This document shows, piece by piece, positions 1 to 6,061 of a DNA stretch of 11,799 bases. A model generated the notes under the pieces. It was not told the DNA's origin and searched no databases. It saw only the letters and a program-made list of their open reading frames with translations. The DNA is from Candidatus Roizmanbacteria bacterium (GTDB taxonomy: Bacteria; Patescibacteriota; Microgenomatia; UBA1406; GWC2-37-13), in contig JAPLYQ010000152.1 in the NCBI GenBank assembly GCA_026395475.1, positions 1-11,799 on the forward strand, read 5' to 3'. Every line of letters begins with the position of its first letter. The stretch's first letter is position 1. The position numbers were made by a program, and so were the translations under genes.

Positions 1-543
1 AAAATCCATACCAGAATTATTTGCAGCAAACCCATCCTTAAGAGTGTCACCCACGTACACACACTCAATTGGCATGACATCAAACTCATAGAGCGCCTTA
101 TTAAAGACACGAGGGTCTGGCTTCATATGTTCAACACTTTCTTTATAATAAAATTTGTCAATCTTACCGCTTAGGGGATGAGCGGCATCCATAAGAAGTC
201 TTACTTCAACAAATGTTCTAGAGGTAATGATTGCAATTTTTTTTCCATCATCCTTTATTTGTTCTAGGACTTTTAGATTTTCTTTTGGAACATAATCAAA
301 TTTACCTTTGGTAATTGCCTCTGGAACCATCTCATCAAAACGTTTCATAAACTCCTTGGAGTCAACGCCGGGAATCCTACTGAGGACTGCTTCATTTAAA
401 TGCTGGCCCCATGTTGCTTTATGAATTTCTCGTGACATCGGTTTAAATCCCATTGATTTTGCAATTTCATTTTCAAAGTGAAAGCATGACTCTTCCGAGA
501 GACAAAGAGTATCATCAAAATCAAGAAGAACTAGTTTGATCAT
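1..543 (-). CDS. HAD-superfamily hydrolase, partial (C-terminus outside window)
   Basis: The minus strand is open without a stop from ATG at 543 to the window edge, giving 181 codons and an incomplete C-terminus. The protein begins MIKLVLLDFDDTLC, which is HAD motif I with the nucleophile and acid Asp pair (DFDDT, about residues 9-13). The other signatures follow in order: a motif II Thr/Ser in IAIITSR (about 103-109), a motif III Lys in HMKPDPRVF (about 139-147), and motif IV GDTLKDG (about 165-171). A helical cap of about 80 residues lies between motifs I and II, as in phosphoglycolate-phosphatase or beta-phosphoglucomutase-like (subfamily I) enzymes. The family hydrolyses small phosphomonoesters in the cytosol with Mg2+; the substrate cannot be told from this sequence. 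The start is supported by a TATAAT box 8 bases upstream. It is divergent from the next gene, with only 59 bases between the two starts. Confidence 0.88.
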   Translation of the reverse strand, partial: MIKLVLLDFDDTLCLSEESCFHFENEIAKSMGFKPMSREIHKATWGQHLNEAVLSRIPGVDSKEFMKRFDEMVPEAITKGKFDYVPKENLKVLEQIKDDGKKIAIITSRTFVEVRLLMDAAHPLSGKIDKFYYKESVEHMKPDPRVFNKALYEFDVMPIECVYVGDTLKDGFAANNSGMDF

Positions 544-551
544 TAAAGCCC

Positions 552-557
552 ATTATA
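552..557 (-). promoter_or_regulatory. -10 box of the HAD gene, leaderless type
   Basis: Read on the minus strand this is a perfect TATAAT, 8 bases before the ATG at 543. A transcript starting 6-8 bases after the box would begin at or next to the start codon. No convincing -35 hexamer is visible at 16-18 bases. It lies back to back with the promoter at 592-597 in a 59-base gap. Confidence 0.65.
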
Positions 558-591
558 TCATAATTCACTAGTACAAGCTTAAATACACCTG

Positions 592-597
592 TATAAT
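592..597 (+). promoter_or_regulatory. -10 box of the EEP-family gene, leaderless type
   Basis: A perfect TATAAT preceded directly by TG (CTGTATAAT) lies 5 bases before the ATG at 603, so the predicted transcription start falls on the start codon itself. No canonical -35 is present, but CACTAGT (566-572) sits 19 bases upstream of the box. The same heptamer at the same distance is found before hisS. Confidence 0.7.
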
Positions 598-602
598 ATA
601 CT

Positions 603-1373
603 ATGCAGTTCTCTCTTTTGACGTACAATACGCTTCTCAACGACGCTCAAAAAGGTCTTCATTCCATATTCAAAAAATATGAACCTGATCTTGTTTGTCT
701 ACAAGAAATTGATACAAATGAAAAAAATATTGAGCGAATAGAAAAGCTTGGATATGACCTTGCTGACTATTCGAATGGTTTTATAAAGTTTGGAACTGTA
801 TATGGTGTTGCAACATTTATTAAGGCAGGAGTGGGTAAATGTGTCAATTCCAAGTCTATTACACTTCCTCGTGGGCTTGGAGAAGCGCTTGCGTTTATTC
901 TCCACATTTTTAAAACACAAAAAAAAGATAGGACAGTACTCAAAACTGAGTTTATATTAGACAATCCCAAACATAAAGTGGCAGTTTATAACATCCATCT
1001 CTCAGCACATGGGGCAAACGGCATTCGAATTAAACAACTTGAGAGAACATTAAGTGATATAAAAAAAACAACAGACATGGCAACTATTCTTGTGGGAGAT
1101 TTTAATTATCCCTTTGGAAGAAAAAAGTTAGAAGAACTTATGCAGTTGCATGGATTTTCAGAAGCAACAAACACGATTGTATTTACAACAGATGGTAAAT
1201 TAATTTACTATACATTTATTGAAAAAATATTAATGAAAATTTTGCAATTTTTTATTGGGAAAGAAAATAAACTGGATTACATTTTTTACAAAAATTGTAA
1301 GGCAATATCTACAATTAAAATTAATGCTTCCTATTCGGATCACTTCCCCCTCCTTGCGAAATTTGAGATATAA
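603..1373 (+). CDS. Endonuclease/exonuclease/phosphatase-family hydrolase
   Basis: This 256-residue protein has the catalytic series of the EEP fold (the exonuclease III, DNase I and sphingomyelinase superfamily). The series is Asn in LTYNTLL (residue 9), the metal-binding Glu in CLQEID (35), His in YNIHLSAHG (about 132), the GDFNYP motif with Asp and Asn (about 165-170), Asp in KLDYIF (about 225), and the C-terminal SDHFPL Asp-His pair (about 245-250). The length suits a minimal single-domain enzyme. No signal peptide or membrane segment is evident, so it is probably cytosolic. The family cleaves phosphodiester or phosphomonoester bonds with Mg2+. Whether this one acts on DNA, RNA, a lipid or an inositol phosphate cannot be decided from the sequence. 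The start is chosen because a TATAAT box lies 5 bases upstream. It appears to be transcribed alone and is followed by a foldback element. Confidence 0.87.
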   Translation: MQFSLLTYNTLLNDAQKGLHSIFKKYEPDLVCLQEIDTNEKNIERIEKLGYDLADYSNGFIKFGTVYGVATFIKAGVGKCVNSKSITLPRGLGEALAFILHIFKTQKKDRTVLKTEFILDNPKHKVAVYNIHLSAHGANGIRIKQLERTLSDIKKTTDMATILVGDFNYPFGRKKLEELMQLHGFSEATNTIVFTTDGKLIYYTFIEKILMKILQFFIGKENKLDYIFYKNCKAISTIKINASYSDHFPLLAKFEI

Positions 1374-1398
1374 ACTTAAGGTAAATTAAATTGAGGAA

Positions 1399-1501
1399 GA
1401 GCGAAATATTTTATGAATTTGACGTTCTGACGCCCTGTTTGAGCACTCGAATTATCATTGTGCGAGTTCGTCAGATGGAAAAGACATAAAATATGAAGCT
1501 C
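1399..1501. other. Foldback element, candidate structured RNA between the EEP gene and cysS
   Basis: The 156-base gap before cysS contains nested inverted repeats. GAGC (1399-1402) pairs with GCTC (1498-1501). After a symmetric GAA/GAA internal loop, ATATTTTATG (1406-1415) pairs perfectly with CATAAAATAT (1485-1494). After a large 10 x 9 internal loop, TCTGACG (1426-1432) pairs perfectly with CGTCAGA (1469-1475). Inside, ACTCG (1446-1449 region) can pair with CGAGT (1463-1467). The stem-bubble-stem rod is unlike a terminator, as it has no T run. A possible promoter (TTGAGA at 1363, TTAAAT at 1386, 17 bases apart) would start transcription at about 1398, exactly at the base of the fold. No open reading frame is present. 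There are no flanking direct repeats, unlike the element at 5865-5990. I do not recognise an RNA family; it lacks T-box landmarks. It may be a small RNA or a 3' UTR structure of the upstream gene. Confidence 0.4.
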
Positions 1502-1517
1502 AAAGCAATCTATTCTG

Positions 1518-1523
1518 TATAAT
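1518..1523 (+). promoter_or_regulatory. -10 box of cysS, leaderless type
   Basis: CTGTATAAT ends 6 bases before the cysS ATG at 1530, so the transcript should start at or within one or two bases of the start codon. No good -35 is visible. The foldback element 1399-1501 therefore lies upstream of this promoter, not in the cysS leader, unless a second promoter is used. Confidence 0.7.
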
Positions 1524-1529
1524 GTTCTC

Positions 1530-2927
1530 ATGAAACTCTACAACACACTCACTCGTAAACTAGAGGAGTTTAAACCAATCACTGCTCAAAAACTTTCTTT
1601 TTATGCGTGTGGACCAACTGTATATGATTTTGCACATATAGGACATATTCGTGCATATGTTTTCAATGATACTCTTCGAAGACTGTTTGAATTCAAAGGA
1701 TACGACGTAAACCATGTGATGAATATTACCGATGTAGGTCATCTTTCCGATGATGCCGATAATGGAGAAGATAAAATGGAAAAGGGAGCGCGTAAATATG
1801 GTAAAACAGTATGGGACCTCGCACAATACTATACTGATTTCTTTTTTATGTCTATGGACGGTATGAATATTCTTCGGCCAAAAGTAGTATGTAAGGCAAC
1901 TGACCATATTAGCGAAATGATTGAATTAGTAAAGATTCTTTTTAAAAAAGGACACGCATACGAAACGAAAGAGGCAGTATATTTTGATGTTCCATCTTTT
2001 AAGGATTATGGAAAATTGTCTGGTCAAAAAGGAGAAGAAAAAGAACAGGCGGTGAGAGATGATGTGTATGCAGATCCTGAAAAAAAACACCCTGCAGATT
2101 TTGCATTATGGTTCAAGAGAATTGGAAAGTTTAAGGATCATACTATGCATTGGGAAAGCCCATGGGGAGATGGATTTCCAGGCTGGCATATTGAATGTTC
2201 CGCTATGAGTATGAAATATTTAGGAAAAACAATTGATATTCATACAGGAGGGATTGACCACATTCCTGTTCACCATGAGAATGAGATTGCACAGTCGGAA
2301 GCAGCAAACGAAGTACCATTTGTCCATTATTGGATGCACTACCATTTTCTTCAAGTAGAAGGACAGAAAATGAGCAAAAGTTTAGGGAACTTTTTCACTA
2401 TCGAAGATATAAAAAAACGGGGAATTGATCCAATGGCATTTCGCCTTCTTCTGTTACAGTCACATTATCGCCAGCCTATGAACTTTACTTGGCAAGCACT
2501 TCTTGCAACTCAAGAAGCATACAGAAAGCTTAAAGCAGAAGTCAAAGTACTCAGAGATCAGATCCATATAATGCGTGACTTTATGCCGGATGTAAATCTT
2601 TTGGCGACATTTTTAGGTTTTCTTGAAAATGATCTTCAAACACCACAGGCGGTTGCATTGCTGTTTACAATGATCAAATCTCATAGGACCGCTGAAGAAA
2701 AACTGTCGTTTCTTACAGATGCTGATGCACTCTTGGGATTGCAGTTGCTAAAAGAGGAAGAAGAAATTGACGTCATTCCAAGTGAAGTTATTGATCTAGC
2801 TAAACAACGGAACATTGCAAAAGAAAAAAAGGAATATGCAAAAGCAGATGAACTGCGAAAACAAATAGAATCTAAGGGGTATAAAGTGGAAGATACAAAA
2901 GGGGAATACACAATAAAGAAATTGTAA
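1530..2927 (+). CDS. cysS: Cysteinyl-tRNA synthetase
   Basis: This is a class Ia aminoacyl-tRNA synthetase that charges tRNA-Cys with cysteine using ATP. At 465 residues it has the usual length (about 460). The HIGH signature is at residues 36-39, within a typical N-terminal block ending YACGPTVYDFAHIGH. KMSKS is at 280-284 in GQKMSKSLGNFF. The four zinc ligands that select cysteine are intact: Cys27, Cys223 (GWHIECSAMS), His248 and Glu252 (HHENEIAQSE). Cys-to-His spacing is 25, as in the E. coli enzyme. The C-terminal DALR-like and anticodon-binding helices are present, ending in a Lys/Glu-rich segment (AKQRNIAKEKKEYAKADELRK). There is no Shine-Dalgarno sequence; the start is fixed by the TATAAT box 6 bases upstream and by the N-terminal alignment. 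It is convergent with the minus-strand membrane gene, with a 22-base gap. Confidence 0.98.
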   Translation: MKLYNTLTRKLEEFKPITAQKLSFYACGPTVYDFAHIGHIRAYVFNDTLRRLFEFKGYDVNHVMNITDVGHLSDDADNGEDKMEKGARKYGKTVWDLAQYYTDFFFMSMDGMNILRPKVVCKATDHISEMIELVKILFKKGHAYETKEAVYFDVPSFKDYGKLSGQKGEEKEQAVRDDVYADPEKKHPADFALWFKRIGKFKDHTMHWESPWGDGFPGWHIECSAMSMKYLGKTIDIHTGGIDHIPVHHENEIAQSEAANEVPFVHYWMHYHFLQVEGQKMSKSLGNFFTIEDIKKRGIDPMAFRLLLLQSHYRQPMNFTWQALLATQEAYRKLKAEVKVLRDQIHIMRDFMPDVNLLATFLGFLENDLQTPQAVALLFTMIKSHRTAEEKLSFLTDADALLGLQLLKEEEEIDVIPSEVIDLAKQRNIAKEKKEYAKADELRKQIESKGYKVEDTKGEYTIKKL

Positions 2928-2949
2928 CTTTGAAAGAAGAGTGGAAAAG

Positions 2950-3180
2950 TTATACCGTGTCTAATTCTAAAGCTTGATCTACCTGTTTTGGATTTTTAAT
3001 CTTTGCTTTGGATTTTACTTTAAACATCTTCTTATTCATTTCCAAAACGAAATAAAATATAACGACGAAAATACTAATGTAAGGGAATTTAAAGAAGATC
3101 ATTTCAAACAACACAATAATACCGAGAGCGTTGCTCACTATTACGATCAGACCAATTGTGTCCCAGAATTTTTTGTCCAT
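2950..3180 (-). CDS. Small two-helix membrane protein, unknown function
   Basis: This 76-residue minus-strand reading frame starts at ATG 3180; a TTG at 3192 is a possible alternative. It begins MDKKFWDTIG and has two hydrophobic stretches, about residues 9-29 and 32-46, joined by a short FKFP turn. A basic tail follows (KKMFKVKSKAKIKNPKQ) and then an acidic end. By the positive-inside rule the tail would be cytoplasmic. I do not recognise a family. It lies 80 bases downstream of the MpsC/DUF2294 gene on the same strand and could be cotranscribed with it; a weak TATAGT (3233-3228) also lies between them. An opposite-strand frame over the same bases (2974-3228) is a poorer candidate because its composition is not protein-like and no promoter serves it. 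It ends with TAA. Confidence 0.5.
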   Translation of the reverse strand: MDKKFWDTIGLIVIVSNALGIIVLFEMIFFKFPYISIFVVIFYFVLEMNKKMFKVKSKAKIKNPKQVDQALELDTV

Positions 3181-3260
3181 AAGAACAAACAAGTTCTGGC
3201 GTTCATTGGTCTAATGCACGTAATGTGACTATACCTATCCGACTGCCAAATTACCTACCC

Positions 3261-3608
3261 TTAATCAAGATTCTTATCTAAAATAAATATTACAAATCGT
3301 TCTCCAGTCCGTGTACTTGAATCAGAATGTACACTGATTACTTTCGTATTCGTATGTTTTTCGACAATGGCCATGAGATCATCTACTACGGATTCAAGTA
3401 TGGTTGTTCGCATGTGTTTTACAGTTTTTATTCCACCTTGTTTTTTAAGGAGAATGTGCTCATATGGATGAGTGTTGCCTTTAAGTCGCACGAGCACCAT
3501 ATCATGAGTGATATATGCCTTCGATTGACGTGGCCCCACACCAATTGCCTCAGCATAAAACTGCGTTACTTCTTTTGCTATTGTATCTTCCATCTGTCCT
3601 CGTGTCAT
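3261..3608 (-). CDS. MpsC / DUF2294 family protein
   Basis: This is a 115-residue soluble protein. It has the DUF2294 pattern: an opening MTRGQMEDTIAKEV, then GVGPRQSKAYITHDMVLVRLKG, then the closing block VISVHSDSSTRTGERFVIFIL. This family is now annotated as MpsC, named after a proposed Na+-translocating, membrane-potential-generating system, although the biochemical role of the MpsC component itself is not settled. The length matches the family (about 115-120). No membrane segment is visible. A TATAAT box lies 10 bases before the ATG, which supports this start and makes the gene divergent from hisS. The downstream small membrane protein on the same strand may be its partner. That link is an inference from position only. 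Confidence 0.8.
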   Translation of the reverse strand: MTRGQMEDTIAKEVTQFYAEAIGVGPRQSKAYITHDMVLVRLKGNTHPYEHILLKKQGGIKTVKHMRTTILESVVDDLMAIVEKHTNTKVISVHSDSSTRTGERFVIFILDKNLD

Positions 3609-3618
3609 TTCGCCCTAT

Positions 3619-3624
3619 ATTATA
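3619..3624 (-). promoter_or_regulatory. -10 box of the DUF2294 gene
   Basis: Read on the minus strand this is TGTATAAT, 10 bases before the ATG at 3608. The predicted start leaves a leader of about 2-4 bases. No clear -35 is seen. It is part of a 91-base divergent promoter region shared with hisS. Confidence 0.6.
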
Positions 3625-3687
3625 CACAATCTGTATGTAAAATGATAGACCTCAACTATCCCACTAGTCACATCTGCCTCGTCGCTG

Positions 3688-3693
3688 TATAAT
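3688..3693 (+). promoter_or_regulatory. -10 box of hisS, leaderless type
   Basis: CTGTATAAT ends 6 bases before the hisS ATG at 3700. TAGTCA (3665-3670) is a 4-of-6 match to the -35 hexamer at 17-base spacing and is part of CACTAGTCA, whose CACTAGT core also occurs before the EEP gene at the same distance. Confidence 0.7.
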
Positions 3694-3699
3694 ACACAT

Positions 3700-4980
3700 A
3701 TGAAAACAATTCAACCACGTACTTTAAAAGGCTTCCGCGATTTTCTCCCAGAAGATATGCGTATTCGCCAACAAGTCATTGGTATTTTTAAGGAAGTCTT
3801 CGAAAGTTATGGCTATGAGCCACTTGAGACTCCAACTTTGGAACACGCAGACATCCTCCTTGGAAAATACGGTGAAGAGGCTGAACAGCTGATTTATCAG
3901 TTTGAAGACCGGGGTGGTCGCAAAGTTGCCATGAAATACGACCTCACAGTTCCAACTTGCCGTGTCGTTGCACAATATGGAGATAAGATCCCTCTTCCGT
4001 TCAAACGATACCAGATTCAACCAGTATGGCGTGCAGACAACACTCAAAAGGGGAGATTCCGTGAATTTTATCAGTGTGATGCTGATACTATTGGAAGTCC
4101 TTCTATGCTTGCAGACGCTGAGTTTATTCTCATGGGCCTCCAAATCATGAAAAGATTGGGATTTTCAGACTTTGTTGCCCGCATCAATAACAGAAAGTTT
4201 ATTGATGGTTTGGTGCAGTATGCAGGAGCAACTCAAGATCAATTTTATACCATTTGTATTGCAGTCGATAAAATGGAAAAAATTGGCGTAGATGGAGTAG
4301 TAAAAGAAATGGAACAAAAAAATGTTTCTAAAGAAGTTATTGCAAAAATTGTTGAGATTATCAGTCTCAAAGGGTCCAATACGGAACTTGTAACGCTTCT
4401 TAAGCAAAAAATGAAGGAAATTCCCGTAGCGATTGAGGGATTAAACGAGCTTGAACAACTCTTTTTATATTTAAAAAATGGAAATGCTCCAGAACAGCAA
4501 TACATGTTTGATCTGTCCATTATTCGTGGTCTTTCTTATTACACAGGCCCCGTCTGGGAGTTCACAGTTCGAGACGGAGGAGTCGGGTCAGTTGCAGGCT
4601 GCGGTCGCTACGACAAGCTTGTAGGGCTCTATTTAGGCCGTGATATTCCAGCAACTGGAGGTTCCTTTGGTATTGAACGATTATTTGAAGTAATCAAAGA
4701 CCGTCAGCTTCTGGGAGCTAAAACAAATGACACGATTTTGGTCTCTATTTTTTCTCCAGAACTTGCGGCACACTTATTTAGCATTGCAGAAAAATTGAGA
4801 ACTGAAGGCAAAAATGTTGTTTTGTATCCTGATGAAAACGCAAAACTAGAAAAACAGCTGAAATATGCAAATAAGAAGGGCTTTGAAACTGTATGTATCA
4901 TGGGGCCAGAAGAAGTAGAAAAAAAACAATTAAAAATGAAGAATATGAAGACAGGTGAACAAACAATTGTTCAACTTTAA
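3700..4980 (+). CDS. hisS: Histidyl-tRNA synthetase
   Basis: This class II aminoacyl-tRNA synthetase charges tRNA-His. Its 426 residues match the bacterial family (about 420). The N-terminal block TLKGFRDFLPEDM is followed by motif 1, motif 2 with QPVWRADNTQKGRFREFYQ, the histidine-specific loop RGLSYYTGPVWEF, and motif 3 GGSFGIERLFE. A C-terminal alpha/beta anticodon-binding domain of about 90 residues starts near ILVSIFSPE. The start is set by the TATAAT box 6 bases upstream. The TAA stop is followed by only two codons (AAC ACT) before the ATG of the release factor gene in the same reading frame, so the two genes are almost certainly cotranscribed. Readthrough of one stop codon would fuse them. 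Confidence 0.97.
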   Translation: MKTIQPRTLKGFRDFLPEDMRIRQQVIGIFKEVFESYGYEPLETPTLEHADILLGKYGEEAEQLIYQFEDRGGRKVAMKYDLTVPTCRVVAQYGDKIPLPFKRYQIQPVWRADNTQKGRFREFYQCDADTIGSPSMLADAEFILMGLQIMKRLGFSDFVARINNRKFIDGLVQYAGATQDQFYTICIAVDKMEKIGVDGVVKEMEQKNVSKEVIAKIVEIISLKGSNTELVTLLKQKMKEIPVAIEGLNELEQLFLYLKNGNAPEQQYMFDLSIIRGLSYYTGPVWEFTVRDGGVGSVAGCGRYDKLVGLYLGRDIPATGGSFGIERLFEVIKDRQLLGAKTNDTILVSIFSPELAAHLFSIAEKLRTEGKNVVLYPDENAKLEKQLKYANKKGFETVCIMGPEEVEKKQLKMKNMKTGEQTIVQL

Positions 4981-4986
4981 AACACT

Positions 4987-5697
4987 ATGCAAATAAACCC
5001 TAATGTTGCTATTATCGAGTCACTCCCAGGAGTTGGGGGTGATGAAAGCAAGCTCTGGATGCAGGAGTTATTAATGTCTTATTTTAAATTTGCTCAAAAA
5101 TATAAATTTAAAGTAAGTTATTTGGAAGATAATATCGCAAAAATTCAGGGTGAAAATGCATTCGCCCTATTTAAGCATGAAACAGGTGTCCACCGTGTGC
5201 AACGCATTCCCGAAACCGAACGAAAGGGAAGAATTCACACCTCAACTTGCGTTATTGTTGTACTTCCACAAATACTCCAATCAGAGGTAAAAATCAATCC
5301 AGGAGACATTGAATGGCAGTTCTATCGTTCAGGTGGACATGGAGGCCAAAATGTAAACAAAGTATCAACAGCAGTTCGACTTATTCATAAACAAACAGGG
5401 ATTGTAACAACTGCAAGTCGTGAAAGACAGCAACTTGCAAATCGACAGATCGCTCTTGACCTTCTTGCCGCCAAACTCTATCAGCTTGAAGAAGAAAAAA
5501 AGAGGGGAGCAACTCAGTCTTTTGTGCGTAATATTGGCACAGGAGAGCGGGCAGATAAGATTCGCACCTACCATTTCGCTCAAAACAGGCTTACAGATCA
5601 TCGAATTGGGAAAAGCTTCCATAATTTGGAGGATATTATTGGAGAAGGTAAGTGGGAAAAGGTATTTGCTGCCATGACTGAGGCAAAGCTTGCTTAA
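4987..5697 (+). CDS. prfA: Peptide chain release factor, RF1 type, lacking domain 1
   Basis: This class I release factor ends translation at stop codons. Its 236 residues compare with about 360 for standard RF1. The protein opens directly at the GGDE segment of domain 2 (residues 17-20), so the N-terminal domain 1 (about 105 residues) is absent. The stop-recognition tripeptide is PET (75-77) in VQRIPETERKGRIHTS, which matches the RF1 PxT pattern and not the RF2 SPF, so UAA and UAG recognition is predicted. The GGQ catalytic motif is at 119-121 (GGHGGQNVNKVSTAVRL). The C-terminal block RTYHFAQNRLTDHRIG is conserved. The loop between domain 2 strands before the PxT segment is also shortened. 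No longer start is available without reading through the hisS stop. There is no own promoter or Shine-Dalgarno sequence, so expression probably depends on coupling to hisS. Confidence 0.93.
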   Translation: MQINPNVAIIESLPGVGGDESKLWMQELLMSYFKFAQKYKFKVSYLEDNIAKIQGENAFALFKHETGVHRVQRIPETERKGRIHTSTCVIVVLPQILQSEVKINPGDIEWQFYRSGGHGGQNVNKVSTAVRLIHKQTGIVTTASRERQQLANRQIALDLLAAKLYQLEEEKKRGATQSFVRNIGTGERADKIRTYHFAQNRLTDHRIGKSFHNLEDIIGEGKWEKVFAAMTEAKLA

Positions 5698-5864
5698 TGC
5701 ATTTGTCTATCATCTTTTTTCTTCGCTGCGTTTCTATTTTTCGGTGCCTATGAACCTCGAGCCGATACAGGTGTCCAATGTCACCTCAAAACAGAAACTT
5801 CGCTCAATAAATACAAATCTAATTATTGTCTACTCGTGTAGTCTGTTCCACCCTTTTAGACGAT
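5698..5864. other. Non-coding stretch after the release factor gene
   Basis: No convincing gene is present. A reading frame (5690-5986) crosses this region but begins inside the release factor gene, runs through the foldback element and resembles nothing known. A T run (5715-5720) follows the stop without a proper stem, so it is not a clear terminator. Short inverted repeats exist: TCGG with CCGA around 5739-5764, AGGTG with CACCT around 5769-5786, and GTCTA with TAGAC around 5828-5862. They may belong to the 3' UTR or to a larger RNA structure together with the element that follows. Confidence 0.3.
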
Positions 5865-5990
5865 TAGGATATGTAATTCGAAGCAGTGTGCCGTCCCACG
5901 TGACCTTTATGCCAGGGAGACTTTGGGGTAGGTGGGGAAAGCGATGCATAAGACGTCACTGGACGGCATATGCGAGAATTACATAGGATA
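5865..5990. mobile_element. Foldback element with terminal inverted repeats and 7-bp direct repeats (MITE-like), or structured RNA
   Basis: TAGGATA occurs at 5865-5871 and again at 5984-5990. Exactly between these copies lies a segment with perfect 8-base ends, TGTAATTC (5872-5879) and GAATTACA (5976-5983), in 5'-TG...CA-3' form. The inside is also almost wholly palindromic. GC + GTGTGCCGTCC (5883-5896) pairs with GGACGGCATAT + GC (5961-5973) through one bulge and two G-T pairs. GTGAC (5900-5904) pairs with GTCAC (5955-5959), and TTATGC (5907-5912) with GCATAA (5946-5951). The 33-base tip holds CTTT/AAAG around a G-rich loop (runs of 4, 2 and 4 G at 5925-5937). The core is clearly richer in G+C than the flanks. 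This is the architecture of a non-autonomous transposable element with a target duplication. A stable hairpin RNA is the main alternative. There is no transposase and no second copy in the window. Confidence 0.45.
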
Positions 5991-6013
5991 AAATCTTGAG
6001 AATACCAACATGC

Positions 6014-6061
6014 ATGAATTACCAGAAACTCATATGAATTAACCCTAAATAATTTGAGTTT
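6014..6061. repeat. Direct and inverted repeats overlapping the rpmE promoter
   Basis: ATGAATTA occurs twice, at 6014-6021 and 6034-6041, exactly 20 bases (about two helical turns) apart. AAACTCA (6026-6032) and TGAGTTT (6055-6061) form a perfect 7-base inverted repeat whose right arm touches the -35 hexamer of rpmE. The arrangement could be an operator for a repressor of rpmE. bL31 genes are often zinc-regulated, but the sequence does not resemble the known Zur box, so no regulator is named. Confidence 0.3.

Noticed and set aside
1374..1529. T-box leader controlling cysS
   Set aside because: The conserved T-box antiterminator sequence and a terminator are absent, and the cysS promoter lies downstream of the foldback.
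2926..2951. Hairpin AACTTT/AAAGTT between cysS and the convergent gene as a bidirectional terminator
   Set aside because: Only 6 AT-rich pairs with a 14-base loop and no T run; too weak to call.
2974..3228. Plus-strand frame opposite the small membrane gene
   Set aside because: It has no promoter or ribosome site, an odd composition, and overlaps the better minus-strand candidate.
3327..3692. Plus-strand frame of 121 codons opposite DUF2294
   Set aside because: It is the shadow of a recognised minus-strand gene.
5698..5720. Terminator after the release factor gene
   Set aside because: The T run is not preceded by a stable stem.
5690..5986. Open reading frame of 98 codons across the prfA-rpmE gap
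   Set aside because: It begins inside the release factor gene, ends inside the foldback element, has no promoter geometry like the real genes and resembles no protein I know.
5740..5990. RNase P RNA, tmRNA or SRP RNA
   Set aside because: ACAGAAAC near 5791 faintly recalls a conserved RNase P segment, but the 5' conserved block and length are missing. There is no tmRNA tag frame or tRNA-like end, and the SRP GGAAG/AGCAG motif is absent.
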